A stretch of DNA of 64,000 bases from positions 1,488,001 to 1,552,000 of the forward strand of contig NZ_JAELXV010000001.1 in the NCBI RefSeq assembly GCF_016427535.1, given 5' to 3'. The DNA comes from Hymenobacter sp. BT559. Its GTDB lineage: Bacteria; Bacteroidota; Bacteroidia; Cytophagales; Hymenobacteraceae. The translations under genes were made by a program, and so were the position numbers. Under the pieces are notes generated by a model, which saw only the letters and a program-made list of their open reading frames with translations, had not been told where the DNA came from and searched no databases. Positions 1 to 8,441 of the stretch are shown one piece after another. Position 1 is the first letter of the stretch, and the number at the start of each line of letters is the position of its first letter.

Positions 1-429
1 AGTAGAAAGTTGCACCATAGGGCGGGGAATAGAGTAGCGAAACGCCTAGGTAGCCTGCCGAGCAGCTAAGGTGCTTAAACCTCTTAATTGCCCGCGCTAA
101 GTGTTACCAATTGCAGCGTAGTAAATTTAAGCTGACTCAGGTATTTAGCACTGCTGAAAGTTGAATTTTCTGCAGCTTTTATTGCCCTCCTTGGGGGTTT
201 GTGCTTCGCCCCAGTAAATCTGGCCCTCCTAGGCCAGCAATGGCCTTGCTTGAAACGTACTTCGGATTTACAAGAAGCTTTTAGGCCCTCATGCCGAACG
301 CAGGGAATATAATTCCCTGCGTTCGGCATGAGGGCCTCAGACTAGGCAGTAGATGTGCTTCCCTGCATTCAGCACGGCCATAATCGAAAATCTTAATCAG
401 GCTCTTGCACAGGCTTACGCTAGCGACTG
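1..429. other. intergenic region, no gene seen
   Basis: I see no convincing coding frame here. The stretch is richer in A+T than its surroundings and its only distinct structure is the 55-base palindrome listed separately (283-337). The neighbouring gene at 430 ends towards it. Confidence 0.5.
283..337. repeat. perfect 55-base palindrome (26-bp arms, 3-nt loop)
   Basis: Bases 283-308 are the exact reverse complement of 312-337, with the loop ATA between. It lies 3' of the hypothetical gene at 430-1110 (minus strand), so it could end that transcript, but there is no T-run on either side and the arms are longer than in the window's ordinary terminators. It may instead be a dispersed palindromic element. 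Confidence 0.8.
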
Positions 430-1110
430 CTACTGCCAGTACTCTGCGATGCGGGCACGGGTATCTGCGTCGGGGGCGGGGGCGTCCAGCAGGGCAGTCA
501 ATAGCTCCTCAAACGACTTGGGCGCGGTGAAATGCGACTCGCGCACGGGGTTGCTGCTGAGACGAATAAACATCGGCTGGCCATTTACGCTCACCAAGTC
601 GAGCGTGATGAGGCCGTAGCGCTGGTTGCAGCGGCCACATTCGGCGCAGTCGGTGGGGTTAGGCTTGAAAAGCTGCTTATGCACCGTTTCGTGGTGCTGC
701 TCGTGGCGGCGCTGGCGCTGGTCGTGGCAGGCGCGGTGGTAGCCCAGCGCCGTTACGCGCTCGCCCAGCAGCTCGTAGAGGTGCCCAAAATTGCCCGGCC
801 CGATGCTGGGGTCATAAAACAAGAGCGCGCCTTGGCGGCCTTCTTCGCGCAGCAGCTCCACACGCAGGCCGCGCTTGCCGCCGGCTCCGCCTTTGCGCAG
901 GTGGTAGGCTTTGTAGTAAGGCGCTAGCCAGTTGCGGTACACCTCCTCGGCCACCCAGCGGGCGTGCTGCTGCGCTTGCTCGGGCGTGGGCACCCGGGCG
1001 GGCTGCCAGGTGGCTGCCGCTGCATCGGCGCCTGCGCGCCGCCCAAAAAGCTGTTGAAGAAAGTGTATCACCCTTGCTAAAACCGATAAGCCGGACTGCG
1101 GGAAAAACAC
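430..1110 (-). CDS. conserved hypothetical protein, Cys/His-rich
   Basis: Function unknown; I do not recognise the family. The 226-residue product has no signal peptide or membrane segment. A His/Cys-rich stretch at about 125-144 (H125, C128, H129, H136, H139, H140, H144) is followed by a tight C-x2-C-x2-C motif at 155-161, which together could bind a metal; that is inference. The annotated start is GTG at 1110, abutting an AGGAG; an internal GTG near residue 14 is an alternative. It stands alone between a palindrome downstream and a hairpin upstream. Confidence 0.75.
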   Translation of the reverse strand: MFFPQSGLSVLARVIHFLQQLFGRRAGADAAAATWQPARVPTPEQAQQHARWVAEEVYRNWLAPYYKAYHLRKGGAGGKRGLRVELLREEGRQGALLFYDPSIGPGNFGHLYELLGERVTALGYHRACHDQRQRRHEQHHETVHKQLFKPNPTDCAECGRCNQRYGLITLDLVSVNGQPMFIRLSSNPVRESHFTAPKSFEELLTALLDAPAPDADTRARIAEYWQ

Positions 1111-1155
1111 CTCCTAGGGCAAATAGTTTCGGTTTGGTAGGGGCTATTAACAAAA

Positions 1156-1189
1156 AACAGCGTCTTTTCCGGGCGGAAAAGACGCTGTT
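1156..1189. terminator. hairpin between two minus-strand genes
   Basis: A perfect 15-bp stem (1156-1170 with 1175-1189) with a 4-base loop. A-rich sequence on its left makes a T-run for the minus strand, so it fits as the terminator of the DUF2147 gene that ends at 1210. Confidence 0.75.
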
Positions 1190-1209
1190 CTAAAAGAATC
1201 GTTTTACGG

Positions 1210-1653
1210 CTATTTTACCCGCGTCCAGGTTTGCGACTTGCCAATGAGCGAGAAGCCGATGTAGCCCTTCACTTCCATGGTGTTGGCGCTCTCCATCTTC
1301 ATGTAGCACGAGTAAGTTTTGCCGCTTTCGGGGTCGTATATCTTGCCGTTATCCCACTTATTATCACCGTCGTAGCTAAATCCTTCCATGAACACTAGGC
1401 CCAGGCGCGGGCGGGTGCGCAGCTTGGGGTCGGGGTTTTTGGTATCGACCTTGGGCTTGCCGGTTGCGGGGTCGTTGGGTACGGCCAGGGTCACGAGCTT
1501 ACCGCAGAGCTTATCGCCACACTTATAGATTTCGAAGGTGGCTTTCTTTTCAGAATTAGTCCAGATGCCGAGCGGCGAAAGGGTTTGGGCCTGGGCTGAC
1601 TGGCTGGCTAATCCTAGCCAGAGCGCTAGCAGTAGCAATACTGATTTGTACAT
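1210..1653 (-). CDS. DUF2147 family secreted protein
   Basis: A 147-residue exported protein. A signal peptide (MYKSVLLLLALWLG, cleavage likely after a Gln-rich AQA) leads into a DUF2147 domain: the typical opening SPLGIWTNSEKKATFEIYKC, the Cys pair in KCGDKLCGK, and the closing GxSxxGKSQTW. DUF2147 proteins are small beta-barrel-like secreted proteins of unknown biochemical role, common in Bacteroidota and Proteobacteria. An upstream in-frame ATG would add 27 residues, but that extension is not signal-like, so I start at 1653. It has its own terminator at 1156-1189 and appears monocistronic. Confidence 0.85.
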   Translation of the reverse strand: MYKSVLLLLALWLGLASQSAQAQTLSPLGIWTNSEKKATFEIYKCGDKLCGKLVTLAVPNDPATGKPKVDTKNPDPKLRTRPRLGLVFMEGFSYDGDNKWDNGKIYDPESGKTYSCYMKMESANTMEVKGYIGFSLIGKSQTWTRVK

Positions 1654-1859
1654 CGTGAGAGAGCGGGGAATATGGGGGGTTAGAAAGAGGGGCAAGCTAA
1701 GGTAAAAAAATCGCTTCCCAGTGCCTATTCGCAATTATGCGGCCAATTTTCATCGGTGCCTCACGGAGTGGGAACGCGGTGTCTTCAAAAACAATTGCCT
1801 TGACTTTCAGACTAATGCTGCCCAAACACCCCCTAGGGCCTTAAAAAAGCTTCAAAAGC

Positions 1860-1889
1860 TTTGAACCTATGTCCCGGCAATTAACTTTA
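1860..1889 (+). promoter_or_regulatory. Bacteroidota-type promoter for the putative RNA
   Basis: TTTG at 1860-1863, 18 bases, then TAACTTTA at 1882-1889, which matches TAnnTTTG in all but the last base. The predicted transcription start is near 1896, just before the first hairpin of the structured region. It faces away from the DUF2147 gene. Confidence 0.5.
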
Positions 1890-1986
1890 CCTATCAGTAG
1901 CGAGTGCTACGGCCCCCTTCAAGCAGCCCTAAGGTGCTGGGAAGCGCGATGGGGGTTATGTCGAACGTAAAGAAAGGAGGTACAAA

Positions 1987-2058
1987 ATGTCTAGTAGTCC
2001 CAACCAAATCCTGCCGAGCCTGTCCAATGTAGTACGCGTCACCGCCGTACTCGCCTAA
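1987..2058 (+). CDS. 23-codon ORF with perfect SD inside the structured RNA
   Basis: ATG at 1987 lies 7 bases after AGGAGG (1975-1980 region, AAAGAAAGGAGG), an SD far better than any other in this window. The predicted peptide starts MSSSPNQILP, ends VRVTAVLA and stops with TAA at 2056-2058. The long-range stem and the 2031-2036/2046-2051 hairpin fall within its codons, so translation and RNA folding would compete. It could be a leader peptide, a small protein or a dual-function RNA. No homologue is recognised. Confidence 0.4.
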   Translation: MSSSPNQILPSLSNVVRVTAVLA

Positions 2059-2174
2059 TACACAGCTCGGCGGAGGGCACTGCGGTATCGCGGCTCCCTT
2101 TCGTTGGACAGGTCTTACTGTGAGACGTCGGCGCTGTACCCCAGCGAAGCCGCTCGGTAAGATTTGAAGGATTA

Positions 2175-2236
2175 GATGCCTGGTTGGCCCGATGGCGTTC
2201 GCAAGAACGCCGGGGCCGACCGGGCATCGCTTTTTT
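2175..2236 (+). terminator. strong intrinsic terminator of the putative RNA
   Basis: A stem of 16 pairs (2175-2190 with 2213-2228, two G-U) continues into 7 pairs (2194-2200 with 2205-2211) closed by a GCAA loop and followed by six T at 2231-2236. It is oriented for plus-strand transcription, where no protein gene ends. Confidence 0.8.
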
Positions 2237-2239
2237 ATA

Positions 2240-2313
2240 ATGAGCAATTGGCAATGAACAATGGGTAGCCCGCTTATGCAGGGAATACTCATTGTTCATT
2301 GCCAATTGCTCAT
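2240..2313. repeat. inverted repeat of the ATTGCTCATTG type
   Basis: Perfect 24-bp arms at 2240-2263 and 2290-2313 around a 26-base spacer. The arms are built from the words GAGCAATTG and GAACAATG. It sits between the convergent 3' ends of the putative RNA and the NlpC/P60 gene. Similar word-built palindromes occur near 18.2, 27.6 and 40.0 kb. Confidence 0.8.
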
Positions 2314-2317
2314 TTAT

Positions 2318-2893
2318 TTAAATGACCCGCCGCACTTGCATAAAGCGCTGCTCGTAGCCGCTGCCCTCTACCTGGCTGATTTTGACGCCCGACTCGCGCC
2401 GGGCCGAGGAAGAGTGCACAAAGCGCAACGGCGTCTCGCCTAGGTCCGAGATAACGATGCCCGCGTGGCCAGGCGTGGTACTGCCCGGCGCTGTGCCTGT
2501 AAAAACGACAATGTCGCCGGGCCGCGCCTGGGCGCGGGGCACCGGCCGGCCCACCCCAATAAGCAAGCTGGTAGAGTGGGGCATATCTACGGCGAAGCGG
2601 CCAAACACAAACCGCACGAAGCCCGAGCAGTCGAAGCCCGTGGTGGGGTTGCTGCCGGCGTAGCAGTAGTTGGTGCCAAGCTGCGCCAATGCAAACCGCA
2701 CCACGCTATCGGCCCGCACGGGGCGCGGCCGGCGCGCCGACGCGGGCCGCCGCTCGACCACCGACAAGATGGGTAGCGCCGCTTGCTGGGAAGTAGAAGC
2801 GGGCGCTGCTGCCGGGTGCTGGTAGTGCCAGCCCGCGGCGAGCACCACCGCGAGCAGTGTACCAAAAAGTAGCCAGATAAAGCGCATAAGCAA
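2318..2893 (-). CDS. NlpC/P60 family cell-wall hydrolase
   Basis: A probable cell-wall endopeptidase that cuts peptide stems of peptidoglycan. The 191-residue protein has an N-terminal membrane anchor or signal (residues 5-20), a linker, and one NlpC/P60 domain (about 62-185). The triad is visible: Cys89 in FDCSGFV, His143 in PGHAGI and His160 in RFVHSSS. The DNA also gives ATG at 2887, two codons inside, as an equal start. The domain is complete and the active site intact; the specific bond cleaved cannot be told from sequence. Confidence 0.9.
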   Translation of the reverse strand: MLMRFIWLLFGTLLAVVLAAGWHYQHPAAAPASTSQQAALPILSVVERRPASARRPRPVRADSVVRFALAQLGTNYCYAGSNPTTGFDCSGFVRFVFGRFAVDMPHSTSLLIGVGRPVPRAQARPGDIVVFTGTAPGSTTPGHAGIVISDLGETPLRFVHSSSARRESGVKISQVEGSGYEQRFMQVRRVI

Positions 2894-2995
2894 GCTAAAC
2901 GGATAGATAGTGCTCAGCCTAACGCCCAGGGCATGGTTGAGGTTCGCGGTCCCTTTGGGTTGGCGTAGCCCGGTACGGGTCGTTTCTTTGTGGGT

Positions 2996-4867
2996 ATGCT
3001 AAAAACCGCTTCTGCTTTAGGCCGCGCCACGTTGGTGCTAGGCCTGCTGGCGGCCGTACCCGTGGCCGCGCAAACCAAGGTTAAAACCAAAGTAAAAAAG
3101 GGAAACACCACGGCCACGGCGGCGCCCGCCGACAAAGGCAATGCTAGCCTGCGCTACACCCTGGCCATGCCCGCACCCCAAACCCACTACTTCGAAGTGA
3201 AAATGGAGCTGCGAGGCTTCGACCGCGAGTACACCGACATCAAAATGCCCGTGTGGGCGCCGGGCTCGTACCTGGTGCGCGAGTTTGCGCGGCACGTCGA
3301 GCGCCTGCAAGCCACGGCGGGCGGCCAGCCGCTGGCTGTGGAGAAGCTTGATAAAAACACCTGGCGGGTGCGCCACCCCAAGCAAAGCAGCTTTCAGGTG
3401 AGCTACGGCGTGTACGCCTACGAGCTAAGCGTGCGCACGAGCTACATCGATGCCGACCACGGCTTCGCGCTCGGCAGCAGCATCTTTATGTACCCGGCAG
3501 GCTACAAAGACCTCAGCAGCCAGGTAACAGTGCAGCCCGCCGCGGGCTGGAACACGGTGAGCACCGCACTGCGCCCGGCCACGGGCATGCAGAAGTTCAC
3601 GTATCAGTCGGCCAACTACGACGAGCTAGCTGATTCACCGATTGAAGTGGGCAGCCAGAAAGTGTTGAACTTCACGGCCAATAACACGCCACACCAGATG
3701 GCAATGTTTGGTCCGTTTACCGCCGATGAGCCCCGCCTGCTGGCCGACATGAAGCGCGTGACGGAAGCGGCCCAGCGCGTAGTAGGCCAGAACCCGCTCG
3801 ACCATTACCTCTTCATCGTGCACCACACCGAAGCCGGTGGTGGGGGCCTCGAGCACCTCTACTCGACTACCCTAGGTGCCCGGCCGGGCACGTATAGCTC
3901 AGAAGTGGGCTACAAGAATTTTATGCGCCTAGTGGCCCACGAGTACTTCCACCTCTGGAACGTGAAGCGCATCCGACCCATCGCCCTCGGGCCGTTTGAC
4001 TACGACCGCGAAAACTACACGCACATGCTGTGGGTAAGCGAAGGCCAGACCGAATACATGGCCAACCAGATAACCCAGCGGGCGGGCTTCTACACGCCGC
4101 AGGAGTATTTCGACATTCTGGCGGGCGTAATCAGCGGCGTCGAAAACCAGCCCGGCAACAAGTTTCAGCCAGTGGCCATGTCGAGCTTCGACGCCTGGAT
4201 TCGGGGCTACCGGCCCGACGAAAACTCGCGCAACTCGGAAATCAGCTACTACGACAAGGGCGAGCTAGTAGGCATGGTGCTCGACCTGATGATAGTGCAG
4301 GCTACCAACGGCCAAAAGCACATTGACGACGTGTTTCGCCTGCTCTACGACAAGTACTACAAGGGCCTGAAGCGCGGCTTTACTGACCAAGAATACCAGG
4401 ACGCCGTGGCCGAGGTGGCCGGCCGCCGCTACGACGATTTCTTTCAGAACTGCGTGTATAACACCCGCACCCTAGACTACGCTACGGCCCTCGGCTACGT
4501 AGGCCTGGGCATCACGAGCGCCCCGGCCAGCCCCAATGGCAGCCTAGGGGCCACCATCGCCAGCCGTGGTGGCCGCTTTATGGTCACGTTCGTGAAGCGC
4601 GATGGCGTGGCCTGGAATGGCGGCCTCAACGTGAACGACGAGATACTGCAGCTCAACGGCGCCGCGCCCACCGAAGACGCTCTCAAGCAGGCCATACTAG
4701 GTAGCCCCGCCGGCACTACCCTCAAGCTGCAAGTGAAGCACGGCGCCCAAACCCATGACCTCAGCCTGACCCTAACGCCCGACCCCGACCGCAAGTACCA
4801 GATTCAGCCCCTGGCTACCGCCACGCCCGACCAGCAGCGCCTGCTGGCCAAGTGGCTCGGCAAGTAG
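2996..4867 (+). CDS. M61 family peptidase with PDZ domain
   Basis: A secreted or periplasmic metallopeptidase of the M61 glycyl-aminopeptidase family. After a signal peptide (MLKTASALGRATLVLGLLAA) comes the M61 N-terminal beta domain, then the zinc site HEYFH (His315, Glu316, His319) in AHEYFHLWNVKRIRP, and the third ligand Glu in WVSEGQTEY (about 349). A PDZ domain follows at about 500-600 (FVKRDGVAWNGGLNVNDEIL). Length of 623 residues fits the family. A GTG two codons upstream is possible but ATG at 2996 starts the signal peptide directly. A good terminator follows at 4897. Confidence 0.93.
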   Translation: MLKTASALGRATLVLGLLAAVPVAAQTKVKTKVKKGNTTATAAPADKGNASLRYTLAMPAPQTHYFEVKMELRGFDREYTDIKMPVWAPGSYLVREFARHVERLQATAGGQPLAVEKLDKNTWRVRHPKQSSFQVSYGVYAYELSVRTSYIDADHGFALGSSIFMYPAGYKDLSSQVTVQPAAGWNTVSTALRPATGMQKFTYQSANYDELADSPIEVGSQKVLNFTANNTPHQMAMFGPFTADEPRLLADMKRVTEAAQRVVGQNPLDHYLFIVHHTEAGGGGLEHLYSTTLGARPGTYSSEVGYKNFMRLVAHEYFHLWNVKRIRPIALGPFDYDRENYTHMLWVSEGQTEYMANQITQRAGFYTPQEYFDILAGVISGVENQPGNKFQPVAMSSFDAWIRGYRPDENSRNSEISYYDKGELVGMVLDLMIVQATNGQKHIDDVFRLLYDKYYKGLKRGFTDQEYQDAVAEVAGRRYDDFFQNCVYNTRTLDYATALGYVGLGITSAPASPNGSLGATIASRGGRFMVTFVKRDGVAWNGGLNVNDEILQLNGAAPTEDALKQAILGSPAGTTLKLQVKHGAQTHDLSLTLTPDPDRKYQIQPLATATPDQQRLLAKWLGK

Positions 4868-4896
4868 CCTAGGTAGCCGCTCTGGCTGCTAGCAAC

Positions 4897-4934
4897 AAAA
4901 AGCCCCGACCTAGGAAACTAGGTCGGGGCTTTTT
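4897..4934. terminator. bidirectional terminator with GAAA loop
   Basis: A perfect 17-bp stem, A-tract on one side and T-tract on the other, and a GAAA tetraloop. It separates the convergent M61 peptidase and kup genes and can serve both. CCTAGG forms the top of the stem. Confidence 0.93.
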
Positions 4935-4960
4935 TAATGAAAGAGAATCGCTGATGCCAT

Positions 4961-6898
4961 CTAGGCGATGCGCGTTAGCGCTACCTCCCGCACCGGAGCA
5001 ATTACCAGCGGTACTTTCTCTACTTTCACCGATGAAGTGTCGAGGCCGAAGTATTGCGGCTCGGACGAAATGAACTGTCGGATATAGAAGTAGGCTTGCA
5101 TCACGAGCTTCTCCATGGTGGGGAAGTCGTTTTCGATGGACAAGTACTTCTCTAGCACCACAAAGCGGAAGTCACCCACCACGTGCTGCTTGCTCAGCGA
5201 GGCGTAGCGCGAGGTAATATCCACTTCCTTGTTGCGCACCAGGTCTTCGACCACCTTGCGGAAAAACAGGTTGATGCGCTGTTGCACCCGGAAGCCCAGC
5301 CGGAAGTTGATGCGGAACACGTCGTCGGAAGCCAGCTCGGTTACCTTGTACTCCATGGTATACGGCTCATCGGTGGTATCGACGTGAATAAACCAGTAGA
5401 TGTCAGCGCGCTTGGGCCGCTTTTGGAAGATGGAGTAAATGATTTTTTGCTCAATCTCGCTGGCCCGCTCGGCCGAGGTCAGGAACACCAAGTGCGTAGC
5501 GTACTTCGGCACCGATTCGTCGTTGCTGAGCTGCTTGAGCGGCTCGATGTAGGGCTCCATCTTTACGAAGTCGGTGAGGCGGCGCTTGATGTAGAACGCC
5601 TTCAGCCACACGTACATCACGCTCATCAGTGTAGCGCCGATGGCCAGCGATACCCAGCCGCCATGCGGGAACTTGACGAGGTTGGCCACTAGGAAAGACC
5701 CCTCAATGAGCCCGTACACGAGCACAAACAAGAAGATGAGCGGCGTCGCCACCCGCTTGATGCGCCAGAGCCACACCGTGAGCAAGATGGTGGTCATCAG
5801 CATAGTAAGCGTGATGGCGAGGCCGTAGGCCGCTTCCATATTGGAGCTTTCGCGGAAGAACAATACCACGCCGATGCAGCCTAGCAGCAGTAGGCGGTTC
5901 ATGCTGGGCACGTAGAGCTGGCCCTTCACATCAGTAGGGTAGTTGAGGCGCACTTTGGGCCACATATTCAGGCGGATAGCCTCAGCCACCAGCGTAAACG
6001 AACCCGTGATGAGCGCCTGCGAGGCAATAATGGCCGCTACCGTGGCCAGCGCAATGCCGGGCAGCAGGAACCACGACGGCATCAGCTCATAAAATGGGTT
6101 GCGGCCATTTAGCTGCTGGTTTTGGTGCGCCAGCAGCCATGCACCCTGCCCTAGGTAGTTGAGCAGCAGCGTCGATTTCACGAACGTCCAGCTAATGCGG
6201 ATGTTTCCTTTGCCGCAGTGCCCTAGGTCCGAGTACAGAGCCTCGGCCCCGGTGGTGCACAGGAATACGGCCCCGAGCAACCAGAACCCGCCAGGATAGT
6301 TCACCAGCAGGTCGTAGGCGTAGTAGGGGTTAAGTGCCTTAAGCACGGTCGGGTCCTGGGCAATCCAAGTGGCACCCAAGATGCCGAGCATGCTGAACCA
6401 CAAAAACATGATGGGGCCGAATGCCTTGCCTACTATCTGGGTGCCAAAGCTTTGCAGCAGGAAGAGACCCGCAATGATGCCAATAACGATGGGCACCGTC
6501 GGAATACTAGGATACTTGGCCTGCAAGCCCTCGATGGCTGACGCTACCGAGATAGGTGGCGTAATGACACCATCGGCCAGCAGCGCCGCGCCCCCAATAA
6601 TGGCTACGGCCGATAGCCAGGCGCCCCGCCGCCGCACTAGGGCGTAGAGCGAGAAAATGCCGCCCTCGCCGTTGTTGTCCGCATTTAGCGTCAGCAGCAC
6701 GTACTTGATAGTCGTTTGCAGCGTCAGGGTCCAGATAACGCAGGAAATGCCGCCCAGCACGAGCTTTGGCTCGATAAGGTCCGGCACAATGGCCTTCATC
6801 ACGTACAGCGGCGAGGTGCCGATGTCGCCATAGATAATACCGAGCGCAATGAGCAGCCCGGCCCCGGATATGGCGGTGTGGGAGGATTTAGAACTCAT
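4961..6898 (-). CDS. kup: Kup-type potassium uptake protein
   Basis: Potassium/proton symporter of the KUP/HAK family in the inner membrane. The 645-residue product shows the family opening GIIYGDIGTSPLYVMKAI, the NADNNGEGGIFSLYAL motif and about twelve hydrophobic segments up to residue 440, followed by a cytoplasmic tail of about 200 residues (YATHLVFLTSAE...). Length and domain order match bacterial Kup. It stands alone, convergent with the M61 peptidase. The start ATG at 6898 fits the conserved N-terminus. Confidence 0.96.
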   Translation of the reverse strand: MSSKSSHTAISGAGLLIALGIIYGDIGTSPLYVMKAIVPDLIEPKLVLGGISCVIWTLTLQTTIKYVLLTLNADNNGEGGIFSLYALVRRRGAWLSAVAIIGGAALLADGVITPPISVASAIEGLQAKYPSIPTVPIVIGIIAGLFLLQSFGTQIVGKAFGPIMFLWFSMLGILGATWIAQDPTVLKALNPYYAYDLLVNYPGGFWLLGAVFLCTTGAEALYSDLGHCGKGNIRISWTFVKSTLLLNYLGQGAWLLAHQNQQLNGRNPFYELMPSWFLLPGIALATVAAIIASQALITGSFTLVAEAIRLNMWPKVRLNYPTDVKGQLYVPSMNRLLLLGCIGVVLFFRESSNMEAAYGLAITLTMLMTTILLTVWLWRIKRVATPLIFLFVLVYGLIEGSFLVANLVKFPHGGWVSLAIGATLMSVMYVWLKAFYIKRRLTDFVKMEPYIEPLKQLSNDESVPKYATHLVFLTSAERASEIEQKIIYSIFQKRPKRADIYWFIHVDTTDEPYTMEYKVTELASDDVFRINFRLGFRVQQRINLFFRKVVEDLVRNKEVDITSRYASLSKQHVVGDFRFVVLEKYLSIENDFPTMEKLVMQAYFYIRQFISSEPQYFGLDTSSVKVEKVPLVIAPVREVALTRIA

Positions 6899-7012
6899 AA
6901 AAAACGGTTCGGGTAGAGAAATGCAGCAAGTAGGGCAATAAGTAAGCAGGCGAAGCCCAGTGCGCTGCTAGCGGAGGTATATCGCCCGCAGCGCCTGGTT
7001 CATTACAGCCAG

Positions 7013-7702
7013 CTAGTACGCGGGTGGAGGAGGAAAGGTAGCGGCGGGTATGGTGGGCGCTTGCTGGGCGGCTTCTGCCTCAGCCAGGGCCAGCAGGTAG
7101 GCTGCTTCGGCCGCCACCCAGTCGTGGGTGCGCGCAATGCGGCGATTCAGCTCGCCTACCAGGCGCTGCCAGAGCGATAAGTCGCCGGGCAGCGCGAAAT
7201 GCGCGGCAGAGCTACTGAGCCGCCATAGCCGCAGCCGGTTGGTGCCGCGCTGTCCATACGCTAGCAGCAGCGCCGTAGTCGCCATGCCCAGCATGGCGGG
7301 CCCGGTGTGCAGCCAGTTTTGCAAAAAGGCGATGAGCACTACAGCAAGCCCTAGGCTCCCTAGCAGCACCCACAGCACCCAACGCACGTGGTGCACTTCG
7401 GCTCGCTCCAACTCGCGCAGCCCAAAGGTTTGGCCGAGAACCGTCAGGTGCGTGTCAGTTAGCACCAAGCGGCCATCGGGGCTTTGCACGGTGGGCAGTG
7501 GTGGTAGTGGTGGGGGCGGGGTCGGTAGCTCAACTACCGGAGGCACAGGGGCCTCCGGTAGCGTGCTTGCAGCAGGGGTAGAAGGTGCCGGTGGGCGGTC
7601 GCCGGCAGTAGCAGTACTGCTCAGCACCCAGGCCGGGGCCGATACCCTAGGGCCCGCAGCGGGCGGGTCGGGCTGGGCGGCGGGCGACGGCTCGGGCACC
7701 AC
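7013..7702 (-). CDS. proline-rich membrane protein, DUF6232-like
   Basis: Function unknown. A low-complexity Pro/Ala N-terminus (1-75) precedes a segment resembling the bacterial PH-like/DUF6232 layout: a short beta part (GRLVLTDTHLTVLGQTFGLREL), two hydrophobic helices (about 108-128 and 135-150) and a C-terminal tail ending RIARTHDW...ALAEAEAA. The family call is tentative. It begins with GTG only six bases after the FKBP stop, so the two genes are probably co-transcribed. The proline-rich head would be disordered. Confidence 0.65.
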   Translation of the reverse strand: MVPEPSPAAQPDPPAAGPRVSAPAWVLSSTATAGDRPPAPSTPAASTLPEAPVPPVVELPTPPPPLPPLPTVQSPDGRLVLTDTHLTVLGQTFGLRELERAEVHHVRWVLWVLLGSLGLAVVLIAFLQNWLHTGPAMLGMATTALLLAYGQRGTNRLRLWRLSSSAAHFALPGDLSLWQRLVGELNRRIARTHDWVAAEAAYLLALAEAEAAQQAPTIPAATFPPPPAY

Positions 7703-7708
7703 GGCGGC

Positions 7709-8344
7709 TCAGTTATTTACTTTTAGCAGTTCCACGTCGAATATCAGCGCCGAGTCAGGACCGATATCGCGGCCAGCGCCACGCTTACCGTAGGCCAGGT
7801 CCGAGGGGATGTACAGGCGCCACTTCGAGCCTTCGGGCATCAGCTGCAGGGCCTCAGTCCAGCCCGCAATAACCTGGTTTACCCCGAACGTAGCCGGTTG
7901 GCCGCGCTGGTAGCTGCTGTCGAACACCTTGCCATTGATGAGGGTGCCGTGGTAGTGCGTAGTCACCGACGAGCGGGGGCCAGCTTTCTTGCCACTGCCT
8001 TCGGTAAGTACTTCGTACTGCAGGCCGCTAGGCAGCGTCGTTACGCCGGGCTTGTTAGCGTTTTCCGCTAGGAAGGCTTCGCCTTCCGCTTTGTTGTTGT
8101 TCATAGAGTTGGATTGGGTGTCATCGTCTTCATCTTCCATGCCTCCGCCGAGCTGCTCTTGCAGCTGTTGCATGGCGGCTTGCATCTGCTCTTGGCTCAG
8201 GCGGCTGGGCTGGCCCGAAAGACCTTCCTTGAGGGCGGCGGCTAGGGTGTCGATGTCAAGCTCCAGGCCCTGCTGCGCAAAGTTGCGGGCCAGGTCACGG
8301 CCGATGATGTAGCTTACTTGTTGTTGGTTGGTGTCGAGCGTCAC
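7709..8344 (-). CDS. FKBP-type peptidyl-prolyl cis-trans isomerase
   Basis: Catalyses proline isomerisation in protein folding. An FKBP N-terminal dimerisation domain (TNQQQVSYIIGRDLARNFAQ...) with an acidic, Gln-rich linker leads to a complete FKBP_C domain (GPRSSVTTHYHGTLINGKVF ... IGPDSALIFDVELL). I choose GTG at 8344, where the conserved domain begins; an ATG at 8431 would add 29 residues that look neither conserved nor signal-like. There is no signal peptide with either start, unlike periplasmic FkpA. A -7-like box TACATTCG (8354-8361) sits 10 bases before the GTG. Probably co-transcribed with the DUF6232-like gene. Confidence 0.85.
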   Translation of the reverse strand: MTLDTNQQQVSYIIGRDLARNFAQQGLELDIDTLAAALKEGLSGQPSRLSQEQMQAAMQQLQEQLGGGMEDEDDDTQSNSMNNNKAEGEAFLAENANKPGVTTLPSGLQYEVLTEGSGKKAGPRSSVTTHYHGTLINGKVFDSSYQRGQPATFGVNQVIAGWTEALQLMPEGSKWRLYIPSDLAYGKRGAGRDIGPDSALIFDVELLKVNN

Positions 8345-8441
8345 AGAGGAAGTCGAATGTAGCAGCGGGCCCGATAGCCCGGTGTGCTGATGGGGAAAAA
8401 TGAGTGGGCAAATGTCGGTGCCAGCGCTCAATGCCTACGCA

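Larger units (their letters stand above)
1896..2236 (+). ncRNA. putative structured RNA, unknown class
   Basis: No known RNA family is recognised; tmRNA, RNase P, SRP and 5S hallmarks are absent. Helices readable by eye: 1897-1901/1906-1910; 1924-1927/1936-1939 inside 1913-1917/1951-1955; a long-range stem 2005-2019/2152-2166 (15 bp, one mismatch, one G-U) enclosing 2020-2027/2104-2111, 2031-2036/2046-2051, 2080-2084/2089-2093, 2112-2116/2122-2126 and 2132-2136/2142-2146. A strong terminator follows. The unit lies between a divergent gene and a convergent gene, with its own promoter, so it reads as an independent transcript of about 340 nt. The unpaired stretch 1960-1990 carries an SD and a 23-codon ORF. 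Whether it is a structured RNA, a small-protein mRNA or both is open. Confidence 0.5.

Noticed and set aside
84-329. 81-codon frame on the minus strand
   Set aside because: Part of it is the 55-base palindrome read as protein; no conserved features.
1896-2236. Possible tmRNA or RNase P RNA
   Set aside because: Their conserved cores (tag reading frame with ALAA, GAGGAAAGTCC, ACAGAA) are absent.
1894-2292. 132-codon open frame on the minus strand
   Set aside because: It lies opposite the structured RNA, has no domain, no usable start context and its 3' end is arbitrary; base pattern follows the RNA stems, not codons.
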